The notes under the pieces: model-generated
What the model was told of the DNA's origin: nothing
What the model saw: only the letters and a program-made list of their open reading frames with translations
Databases searched by the model: none
In this document: positions 1-7,633 of the stretch, one piece after another
Position numbering within the stretch: the first letter of the stretch is position 1
How the letters are laid out: each line of letters begins with the position of its first letter
From: Acholeplasmatales bacterium
GTDB taxonomy: Bacteria > Bacillota_I > Bacilli_A > Acholeplasmatales > Anaeroplasmataceae
Reading direction: 5' to 3'
Length of the DNA: 64,000 bases
NCBI GenBank assembly: GCA_900767915.1
Contig: CAAGAX010000015.1
Location: 61,504 to 125,503, forward strand
Position numbers and translations under genes: made by a program

Positions 1-686
1 ATATACGAACATAAGATACAATATAATGTATACACTACAAACTCTAGAATGATTGACTTAGAAATATAATGATAATAGAAATATTATATATGATTCATTA
101 GGAATAGTATTATCTAATAGTATTTAAAAAAATTGGCAATTGCGCTTTTAAGGATTATTCTTCGTTTTTTGAGTAGCAATATTTATGAAATGAACTAGTT
201 TTTTTCATACAATAATTTTTTAAAAATTCCTTTATAGATTAATTGAAGTTAATTTGTATTACATAAATAATTACTATTTTTAGCTGAAACCAAAATACCT
301 TTTTATCTAAATTACATCCTGCTATATAAGTATGAAGGTGATGATGAAAATTCATATTTCTATCTCTTTTTTTATATAGCTATAGCACCAATTTTTTCTA
401 CTCTTATATATTTATCATTTAATATAATTTCTTTTATTTGTATAAATTTGACATTCTACTTTAAAAGAGCCTAATGTATATAGTTATTTTGAGATTAATA
501 GTAATTTATTGGGTAGTTTTTTTAAATATTTTATTGTATTTATATCTTTTTTGTCATTTGTATTTTCCTCACTTTCGTTCATTCAATGACATTATATAAA
601 TTATAGAAACGAAAGTAAAAAAAGCACCTTTACCTCTAACGAGATTTAGTGCAATTAAATAACTTATGTAGAAATGGGATGATTTT
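1..686. other. AT-rich intergenic region with a possible gene relic
   Basis: No convincing intact gene. An open frame of 67 codons without a start (271-474, + strand) encodes a charged stretch followed by a very hydrophobic segment and ends at TAA 472-474; it may be the tail of a decayed membrane-protein gene, but no family is recognised. At 624-652 a small imperfect hairpin (GCAC...CTC/GAG...GTGC) lies upstream of the first ABC gene and could be a regulatory or terminator remnant. No clear sigma-A promoter was identified for the gene at 687. Confidence 0.4.
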
Positions 687-2759
687 ATGCTTGAATTAAA
701 AAATGTATCAAAGTTTTATCATAATAATGATATTACTAATATTGGCTTAAGAAATGTTAGCTTGAATTTATCTAAAGGAGAAATTGTCGCAATTACAGGT
801 AATAGTGGAAGTGGTAAATCAACATTATTAAATGTAATAACTAAAATAGATTCCTTTGATGAAGGAGAAATATATTATAAGGGTAATGAGACCAGTTATT
901 TTTCTATTGATGATATGGATGATTTTAGGAAAAATAAAATTGGCTTTATTTTTCAAAATTATAATATAATAGATTCATATACTGTATTAGAAAATGTAAT
1001 GCTTCCTTTAGTTTTAAAAGGAATAAGCCCTAAAGATGCTAAAGTAAAAGCATTAGAAATGATTGAACGTGTTGGATTAAATAAAAGAATTAATCATCGT
1101 GGTACAAAGCTATCTGGTGGAGAAAAGCAAAGATGCGTTATTGCTAGAGCCTTAGTTTCTGATTGTGAAATTTTAGCATGTGATGAGCCTACTGGCAATC
1201 TAGATAGCAAAACTGGAAAGGAAATAATTAATTTAATAAAAGAAATATCTAAGGATAAGCTTGTTTTAATAGTTACTCATGATTATGAACAGGTAAAAAG
1301 TATAGCTACTAGAAAAATAACAATTAATGATGGTGAAATTGTTGAGGATACTACTTTTGAAGCTAAAGAAAATGATCCTGATATTGAACTTGATTTAGAT
1401 TATAAGCCTTTGAAGAAAAAAGCTTGTTATAGAGTGGGCTTGTTAAATGTAAAATTCACTCCTAAGAAAACACTTTTATTATCTTGTATTTTATTTGCGA
1501 TTTGCTTTTTCGTTTTATTTTTTTATCAATTAATATATGTTACAAATACCCAAATGTCATATTTAGGAAATGTATATAATGATACTAACACTAGTAGAAT
1601 ACACGTTTATAATATTAATCATTCTGAATTAAAAAAGGATGATTTAGCTTCATATAATGTAAAATTTAATTCATTTTCAATTGATCATCCCTTTGAAATA
1701 AGCTTAGATAATATGAAAACTATGGAAGTATATTCATATTATGAAAAAAACTATAATCTTGTTTATGGTACTGATGATTTAATGGATAATGATTTAGTTT
1801 TAGTAGTTCCTTCAAACAATTCTTACTTTTCACCAGATAATTTTTTAAATTTAAAGATTTCATTTGAAAATAAATATATTTCAAATGATGTTTATACTAT
1901 AAAAGGTATAGCTACTTCTAGTAATATTAAAAATATATCAGTTTATTCTGAAAATCCTAACTTTTATAATAATGCTAATAGGAATGTTATTCTTAGAAAT
2001 ATTAGTTCTAATATTTCATTAGTTACTGATTATCCAAGCTCTATAATTAATGATTGCTTAAATTTATCAAAAACAATAACAAAACCAACAATTTATGTTC
2101 AGAAAAATAAAATTTATAATAAAGATGATATTACCATGAAATTATTTGGATTATATAATTTAGATTTTGATATAATAACAGATAATAATAATGAATTTCA
2201 TTATCCAATTTTATTATTACCAACAGATATTGATAATATTGATATTTTTGAAGCTACTATTTATTCTAATAATGTAAGACATGATATATCAAAAATTCAG
2301 AAATTAGGATATACAGCAGATCAAGTATCTTCAGTTAAAAGTGGTAATGAATTATATAATCTACTAAGTAAAATAAGTACATATTCAATTATATTTTTCT
2401 CATCATTTTCATTAATTATTGTTTTCTTTATTACTTATTTTATTTTAGCAAAAGTATATCAATCTAGAAAAAAGGATTATGCTATTTTAAGAACATTAGG
2501 TGTTAGTAAAAAGGATATGAAGAATATTGTATATAGTGAAATTTTAATCGTTAGCTTTTCTGTTATTATATTTACATACATATTTTTTGTAATATTAATT
2601 TATACTAATCCAAATATGAATTATCTTATTCCCATGACAATTGAAAATACAATTCTATATATAATTATTATGTCATTATTCTCATTTGCAGTGGGATATC
2701 GATTTAATAAGCGTTTATTTAAATTTACTGTAGCCTCTAACCTAAAGGAGGGAAAATAA
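687..2759 (+). CDS. MacB-like ABC transporter, ATPase fused to FtsX-type permease (subunit 1)
   Basis: 690 aa. Residues 1-230 form an ABC ATPase of the LolD/MacB type: Walker A GNSGSGKST at 38-46, signature LSGGEKQR at 142-149, Walker B ending ACDEPTG with the catalytic Glu near 167. A membrane segment follows near residue 260, then an Asn-rich extracytoplasmic region, then three C-terminal membrane segments (about 555-685) of FtsX/MacB type. The neighbour, starting 2 bases after this stop, has the same architecture, so the two probably form a heterodimeric mechanotransmission-type transporter. Such pumps act on peptides, antibiotics or lipoproteins; the substrate cannot be read from the sequence. 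A purine-rich GGGATGA precedes the ATG. No two-component genes or immunity regulator adjoin it. Confidence 0.85.
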   Translation: MLELKNVSKFYHNNDITNIGLRNVSLNLSKGEIVAITGNSGSGKSTLLNVITKIDSFDEGEIYYKGNETSYFSIDDMDDFRKNKIGFIFQNYNIIDSYTVLENVMLPLVLKGISPKDAKVKALEMIERVGLNKRINHRGTKLSGGEKQRCVIARALVSDCEILACDEPTGNLDSKTGKEIINLIKEISKDKLVLIVTHDYEQVKSIATRKITINDGEIVEDTTFEAKENDPDIELDLDYKPLKKKACYRVGLLNVKFTPKKTLLLSCILFAICFFVLFFYQLIYVTNTQMSYLGNVYNDTNTSRIHVYNINHSELKKDDLASYNVKFNSFSIDHPFEISLDNMKTMEVYSYYEKNYNLVYGTDDLMDNDLVLVVPSNNSYFSPDNFLNLKISFENKYISNDVYTIKGIATSSNIKNISVYSENPNFYNNANRNVILRNISSNISLVTDYPSSIINDCLNLSKTITKPTIYVQKNKIYNKDDITMKLFGLYNLDFDIITDNNNEFHYPILLLPTDIDNIDIFEATIYSNNVRHDISKIQKLGYTADQVSSVKSGNELYNLLSKISTYSIIFFSSFSLIIVFFITYFILAKVYQSRKKDYAILRTLGVSKKDMKNIVYSEILIVSFSVIIFTYIFFVILIYTNPNMNYLIPMTIENTILYIIIMSLFSFAVGYRFNKRLFKFTVASNLKEGK

Positions 2760-2760
2760 A

Positions 2761-5391
2761 ATGATTAAGATTAATAAATTAAATAAATATTATAATTTAG
2801 GAAAAAATAATGAAATACATGTAATAAATAATACCTCTATTGAACTTCCTTCAACTGGCCTAATTTCATTTATAGGTAGTAGTGGTAGTGGAAAAACAAC
2901 ATTATTAAATACAATTGGTGGATTAGATAAAGCAAATAGTGGTTCTATTTCTTATGATGATATTAAATTTAATAAATATCATATGAATCAAATAGATAAA
3001 TATCGTAAGTGTAATATAGGATATATATTTCAAAATTATTTATTATTAGAAAATGAATCTATTTATAATAATTTAAAGATAGCTTTAGATATAATTGGAG
3101 TTACTGATCCAGTTGAACAAAATAAAAGAATTTCTTATACCTTAAAAGCTGTAGGATTATATAAATATCGTAAAAAGCTTGCTGGTACATTAAGTGGTGG
3201 ACAAATGCAAAGAGTTAGTATTGCTCGTGCACTTGTAAAAAATAATAAAACAATTATAGCAGATGAACCTACAGGTAATCTTGATAGTGATAATTCAATA
3301 GAAATAATGAATATATTAAAGAAAATAAGTAAAAAAACTTTAGTATTATTAGTTACTCATAATAAAGAATTAGCAGAATTTTATTCAGATAAAATCATCA
3401 ATTTAAAGGATGGACAAATAGTATCAGTAAATGAAAATATTAATAGTGATTCTATAGAACATGAAAGTAATAGTAAAATATATCTATTAGATTATAATAA
3501 AGAAGAAATTCATTCTGATAATTGTAATATATCTATATATTCTAAAAATGATTCTATTAATAATAATTTAAGAAATGATATAAATATCATTTTTAAAAAT
3601 GATACAATTTATATTGAATCTAAAAAGAAAATCCAAATAGTAGATAATAATAACATCAAGCTTTATAATGCTCATTATGAAAAGCTATCATTAAAGAAAA
3701 TAGATGAATTTGATTATGATATTTCATTTTATAATGATTCTAAGAAAAAGAAAAAGCTTAAAGCTGTTTTTGATGAAATTAAATCACTTATATTAGATTT
3801 CTTTAATGTAAATAAGAAATCAAAGATATTTCATAGAATCTTTTTTTTAATAGGTTTTTTTATAGGCTTAATGGTTATTTCAGATAGTAATTATAATATT
3901 AATTCCTCACCTGATGAAACAAATGAACCTAATAGTAGCTATCTTACTAAATATTATGATTCATCTAATATGTGGGCAAAAACCAATGAAATTCCAAGCT
4001 CATTATTATTAGAAGCAATTGATAATGATTATGTATATGGTATTGTTAAAAGAAAAAATATTCCATCTATTTTATATTATTCAAAAAATAGTGTTAATAA
4101 TGTTTCAGTATTAGCAAATGCTTATGCTTATGATTATACAAATCAAGCTATTTTAGTAGGAAGAAAGCCTTATAATAATAGAGAAATTGTTTTAGGAAAG
4201 AAAATAGCTGATAAAATGTTATCTCAAATCGATAAAAGATTAACTTATTCTAATTTATTAGGAATGGATTATAATAATAATAAAATTGTTGGAATTTCTT
4301 CCCTTGATACAAATTCTTATTATTTTATTAATAATAAATATGAATATAACTTTTCATCAATAGTTTATAATAAAGCATTATTATCTGGACTTGGGGACGC
4401 TAATATAATTTTATCTGATAAGCTTAGTGATGATTTTGTAATAGGTCAAAAAATTTATTATGAAAATTATACTTTAACTGTTTCCTCATTTTCAGATTTA
4501 GGTCTTGCCTTTGGAGCATCAACATTAGCATTAAATAAAAAACTTTATTATGATTATGAAAATTCTAAGATAGTAGAATTAAAAGATAAAGAAAATATAT
4601 TAGATTGTTTATATATTAATTCAAATTCTATAAATTATACTTCATTAGAAGGTAAATTACCTTCTTTAGAAACAGAATGTGCAGTTAACTATAATACTGG
4701 TTATAAAATTAATGATATAGTTAATGGTTTAATAGTAACAGGATTATATAAATGTGATGATGAATCTGTATTATATGATGAAATTAATATTAAAAATGTT
4801 GTAATTAAAGCTGATAAATATTTTCTAAAGAAAATGGTTAAGGATGAATTATCTTCCTCTTATTATGAATATGTTTATTTAATTAATGATTCAAAAGAAG
4901 CAAAGCAATTTTTTAATGAAAAGGATTATTCTTATGAAAATTGTTATTCTTATACAAGTACAGTAAACAAAATAAATACTAAAAGTGATAGATATGAAAT
5001 TTTTGTTATTGAAATTGTTTTATTATGTGTTTGCGTAGTATATACTTATTTTTCTACAAGAAGTAAAATGATTTTTGATATATATGAAATTGGTGTACTT
5101 AGAAGCTTAGGTGCTTCAAAGCAGAAGATTTATAATAAATATATTAAAGAGAATTTTATAAAAATAACATTTACAAGTGTAATTGGTTATTTAATTACAG
5201 TTACAGTATATTCAATAGTAGCATCAAAGCTTAATAGTATTATTAGTGGCTTTGTTGGTGAAATAGGCTTTTTGAGAGGATTCTTATATTTAGTTATAAT
5301 GTATTTCGTGCAAATTTTAATTGGCTTAATTCCTGTATTTATTTTATTAAGGAAAACTCCAGCAGAAATTAATAGTAAGTATGATATATAA
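2761..5391 (+). CDS. MacB-like ABC transporter, ATPase fused to FtsX-type permease (subunit 2)
   Basis: 876 aa. N-terminal ABC ATPase with Walker A GSSGSGKTT at 39-47, signature LSGGQMQR and Walker B ADEPTGNLD. A hydrophilic Asn/Lys/Ser-rich linker of about 120 residues (roughly 225-345) separates it from the first membrane segment (near 357); a long extracytoplasmic domain and three C-terminal membrane helices follow. The FtsX-like region contains LRSLGASKQKIY, a conserved cytoplasmic loop pattern of this family. The start follows GGAGGG 8-9 bases upstream. It is almost certainly co-transcribed with, and partners, the preceding gene. The long linker is the main difference from subunit 1; its role is unknown. 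Confidence 0.85.
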   Translation: MIKINKLNKYYNLGKNNEIHVINNTSIELPSTGLISFIGSSGSGKTTLLNTIGGLDKANSGSISYDDIKFNKYHMNQIDKYRKCNIGYIFQNYLLLENESIYNNLKIALDIIGVTDPVEQNKRISYTLKAVGLYKYRKKLAGTLSGGQMQRVSIARALVKNNKTIIADEPTGNLDSDNSIEIMNILKKISKKTLVLLVTHNKELAEFYSDKIINLKDGQIVSVNENINSDSIEHESNSKIYLLDYNKEEIHSDNCNISIYSKNDSINNNLRNDINIIFKNDTIYIESKKKIQIVDNNNIKLYNAHYEKLSLKKIDEFDYDISFYNDSKKKKKLKAVFDEIKSLILDFFNVNKKSKIFHRIFFLIGFFIGLMVISDSNYNINSSPDETNEPNSSYLTKYYDSSNMWAKTNEIPSSLLLEAIDNDYVYGIVKRKNIPSILYYSKNSVNNVSVLANAYAYDYTNQAILVGRKPYNNREIVLGKKIADKMLSQIDKRLTYSNLLGMDYNNNKIVGISSLDTNSYYFINNKYEYNFSSIVYNKALLSGLGDANIILSDKLSDDFVIGQKIYYENYTLTVSSFSDLGLAFGASTLALNKKLYYDYENSKIVELKDKENILDCLYINSNSINYTSLEGKLPSLETECAVNYNTGYKINDIVNGLIVTGLYKCDDESVLYDEINIKNVVIKADKYFLKKMVKDELSSSYYEYVYLINDSKEAKQFFNEKDYSYENCYSYTSTVNKINTKSDRYEIFVIEIVLLCVCVVYTYFSTRSKMIFDIYEIGVLRSLGASKQKIYNKYIKENFIKITFTSVIGYLITVTVYSIVASKLNSIISGFVGEIGFLRGFLYLVIMYFVQILIGLIPVFILLRKTPAEINSKYDI

Positions 5392-5875
5392 TTTAATTTA
5401 TATTCATATAATCAATATGGTGATAGTTTGAAAATAAAATATTGTTATAATCTAATCGAAAGATAAAGGACGTATTTCTTTACTTCAAATAACCAGTAAA
5501 AATTAATATTAAAAATATTATATTCTAAGAGTTCATTATTAAAAGTAGAAAATCTCTTTTTTATATAGTGGTTTTGTCTTATAATCCTTCACTATTACAT
5601 CTACTAGGAATAATAAAATAATACCATTACAAATAGGATATTTAATATCTATAAAAAAATCTTGATTATTCTTAGGACTTGAAGTTACCTTCATCTATGC
5701 ATGATAGTGAATTTGTCACTGGTTAGCATACTGGTTTAATCTAAATAAGCTCTAGAAGTCAAGAAATCACCTAAACACTTTATATTATATAGAAGCATCT
5801 TTTGATTAGATTATAGCATTTATTTTCATGGTTATCTTTACCTTTTAAAACACAAGAAAGGAATATGAGGTTATT
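5392..5875. other. Intergenic region, nothing recognised
   Basis: 484 bases between the ABC pair and the hydrolase. Very AT-rich, stops in all frames, no clear tRNA, repeat or insertion-sequence feature. A weak hairpin with AGAG/CTCT arms followed by a T-run lies around 5527-5564 and might end transcription of the ABC genes, but it is too weak to call. No confident promoter for the gene at 5876 was found. Confidence 0.4.
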
Positions 5876-6589
5876 ATGAATATATTAATAGATGATATTA
5901 ACATTAATTATGAAATGATAGGTTATGGTGAGCCTATCATTTTTCTTCATGGTTGGGAAGCAAATCATAATACATTTAATACATTAATTAATAAAATAAG
6001 TGATAATTATCAATTATATTTAATTGATTTACCAGGCTTTGGTGATTCTAAAATTAGTAGATTTTTATCTATCTATGATATAGCTGATATATTAAATAAA
6101 TTTGTTATTAAGCTTAATATTATTAATCCTATTCTAATATGCCATTCCTATGGAGGAAGAATAGGTATAATTTATTCTAGTAAATATAAAGTAAAAGGAT
6201 TAGTATTAATAGCATCCCATGGTGTAAAGCTAAAACAAAAAGGTATTAAAAGAATAAAGGTATATATTTATAAGCGATTTAAAAAGCTAGGAATTAATTT
6301 AAATTTTGGTTCATTAGATTATAAGAATAGTAGTGGTATTAAAAGGAAAATGCTTGTAGATACAGTTAATAAGGATTTAACAAATGAAATGGATAAAATT
6401 AATATACCTACTATTTTAATATATGGTACTAATGATAAGGATACTCCTATAAAGAATGTTGGTAATTATATAAATAAGCATATTAAAAATAGTATTTTAT
6501 TTCCTATTAAAGATTCAACTCATTTTGTTTATTTAGAAAAACCCTTAATTGTTTCTTTAATTATTAATTGTTTTATAGAAGGAATATAA
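5876..6589 (+). CDS. Alpha/beta hydrolase
   Basis: 237 aa single-domain alpha/beta hydrolase. Oxyanion-hole region FLHGWEANH near residues 23-31, nucleophile elbow CHSYGG with Ser91, an acid candidate in YGTNDKD near 187 and a His in DSTHFVY near 217 complete a plausible Ser-Asp-His triad. No signal peptide or membrane segment, so cytoplasmic. The short cap region between strands suggests an esterase or C-C hydrolase-like enzyme, but the substrate cannot be inferred. GAGG about 7 bases upstream supports this ATG. It is a single-gene unit bounded downstream by the strong terminator at 6801-6846. Confidence 0.8.
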   Translation: MNILIDDININYEMIGYGEPIIFLHGWEANHNTFNTLINKISDNYQLYLIDLPGFGDSKISRFLSIYDIADILNKFVIKLNIINPILICHSYGGRIGIIYSSKYKVKGLVLIASHGVKLKQKGIKRIKVYIYKRFKKLGINLNFGSLDYKNSSGIKRKMLVDTVNKDLTNEMDKINIPTILIYGTNDKDTPIKNVGNYINKHIKNSILFPIKDSTHFVYLEKPLIVSLIINCFIEGI

Positions 6590-6800
6590 TTTAGAAGCTA
6601 TCTAATTTCTAATATAGTAATTGCTTTATATATGGGCTTTTTTGATATTATTATTCTAAGTTTATTTATTTTGTTTAGTGCTGAGGCTTTTGAGTATATA
6701 TAGATTATTGCTGAATTATTTAAAACAATAATGGAAGTATTAGAAAAAAATTATGACTGAATTAGTTTTTAAAATTTTATTCTCGACAGTTTGTTAAAAG

Positions 6801-6846
6801 AAAAAGGCAAAAAGTGTAGGTGTGATGCGACTTTTTGCCTTTTTTT
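6801..6846 (+). terminator. Strong intrinsic terminator
   Basis: A perfect 15-bp stem (6801-6815 paired with 6830-6844, core GGCAAAAAGT/ACTTTTTGCC) with a 14-nt loop runs into a T-tract. It insulates the hydrolase at 5876-6589 from the downstream region. The A-tract on the 5' arm makes it potentially bidirectional. Confidence 0.85.
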
Positions 6847-6918
6847 GCATAGAAAAAAAGTTTTATGGATTTTTTATTTGTTTAAAATTTTAATTTTTTT
6901 ATAGGTGAGCGTCAAATT

Positions 6919-7388
6919 GGTTCTTTCTGCAATTTGTTGACAAATTTAACATTTTAATGGTTAATAAAATAATTGGTTTAAATTCTCGTCTTATAACTTA
7001 AAATATTCAACTTGTTGATGGTATTTATCCAGCTTCATATCATTTAAGAAAAACTACAATGTATTTGTTGCCAAAAGAAGATATAAATATGGGACTATGA
7101 TTATTGATTCTGACAAAAAGAATAATTAATATCATTAATTCTAGAGAATGTGAAGATATTTCTAACGAATTAAATAAATATCCTAATATGGAATTAACCT
7201 CAAGAGATGGAAGTTGGTCATATAATAAAGCAATTAATAATTCTAAAGCTACAATAAAACAAATAACCAATAGGTTCTTTTTATTAAAAAATATGGCTGA
7301 TGAATGCTGTGATATAACATAAATTTGAATTCGAAATTATGTAATAGCATTTTTTAGAGATATTTGTCAACCAATCATGTAAAGATTC
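6919..7388 (+). mobile_element. Decayed ISL3-family insertion sequence
   Basis: Two imperfect terminal inverted repeats bound the remnant: left 6919-6945, starting GGTTCTTTCTGC and ending GTTGACAAAT; right 7362-7388, starting ATTTGTCAAC and ending AAAGATTC. The reverse complement of the left end matches the right end at 19 of 27 positions, including the first 10. Between them lies a frameshifted piece of an ISL3-like transposase. An intact ISL3 element is over 1 kb, so most of the transposase is deleted. No target-site duplication is evident. It ends just over 110 bases before the tracrRNA terminator. Confidence 0.6.
7037..7322 (+). pseudogene. ISL3-type transposase fragment, frameshifted
   Basis: One frame reads KRRYKYGTMIIDSDKKN and then hits a stop; a second frame continues with INSRECEDIS, SRDGSWSYNKAI and FFLLKNMADECCD, ending at TAA 7320-7322. 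These correspond, in order, to the ISL3 transposase patterns 'K..YGT.iiD', 'SRD.s..Y..AI' and 'R.H.lKNl.d'. The expected catalytic His at the end is replaced (NRFFLL instead of DRFHLL). The 72-codon open frame at 7104-7322 is therefore the tail of a dead transposase and not a small gene. Confidence 0.65.
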
Positions 7389-7505
7389 TTTTTTTACGAA
7401 TACAATAATTTTAATATAGAAGTAATATGATCTATTTATTGGATTTATTTTATATTTTTATATCTAAATATTTATTATTTTTCCTTTTAGTGTTAAAATA
7501 AAATT

Positions 7506-7530
7506 AAAAAAAAGACCCCACATCAGGGTC
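7506..7530 (-). terminator. tracrRNA intrinsic terminator
   Basis: On the - strand, GACCC and GGGTC pair across a 7-nt loop (7514-7530), followed by eight T (7513-7506). It doubles as the 3' hairpin of the tracrRNA. Confidence 0.88.
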
Positions 7531-7578
7531 ACAGTAAATATTCGCGAAACGCTTATTTGCACTCGTTATGTTATTTAC
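7506..7578 (-). ncRNA. tracrRNA of the type II-A CRISPR system
   Basis: Predicted 73-nt RNA read leftward. Its 5' part (UAAAUAACAUAAC, then GAGU, then GCAAA) is complementary to the first half of the CRISPR repeat: GCAAA pairs with repeat UUUGC (lower stem), GAGU faces repeat UA as the bulge, and the 13-nt block pairs perfectly with repeat GUUAUGUUAUUUA; a few G-U pairs would extend it. Next come AAUAAGCGUUUCGC, forming a small nexus hairpin (GCG-UUU-CGC), and the terminator hairpin GACCC...GGGUC followed by eight U. Start inferred at G7578, 7 bases past a consensus -10. This is the classic anti-repeat, bulge, nexus and terminator order of tracrRNAs. Confidence 0.9.
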
Positions 7579-7584
7579 AATCAA

Positions 7585-7613
7585 ATTATAGAGGATTTAT
7601 TTTATTTTGTCAA
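7585..7613 (-). promoter_or_regulatory. Consensus promoter of tracrRNA
   Basis: On the - strand a perfect TTGACA (7613-7608), 17-bp spacer, perfect TATAAT (7590-7585). It points away from cas9 and its -35 box is only 20 bp upstream of the cas9 ATG, inside the cas9 leader, so cas9 transcription must pass through it. It is the best sigma-A match seen in the window. Confidence 0.9.
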
Positions 7614-7633
7614 TTGCTAAAAGGAGAAAAAAT

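Noticed and set aside
7040..7270. 76-codon open frame on the - strand
   Set aside because: It lies opposite the ISL3 transposase fragment, whose + strand reading matches a known family; the reverse frame has no ribosome binding site or family pattern.
7558..7581. Forward promoter for cas9 from TTGCAC and TACAAT
   Set aside because: Spacing is 13 bp, too short for a sigma-A promoter; these bases are explained by the anti-repeat.
7607..7633. TTG start of cas9 nine codons upstream
   Set aside because: The AAGGAG for ATG 7634 lies inside this extension, and the extra residues include the tracrRNA -35 region.
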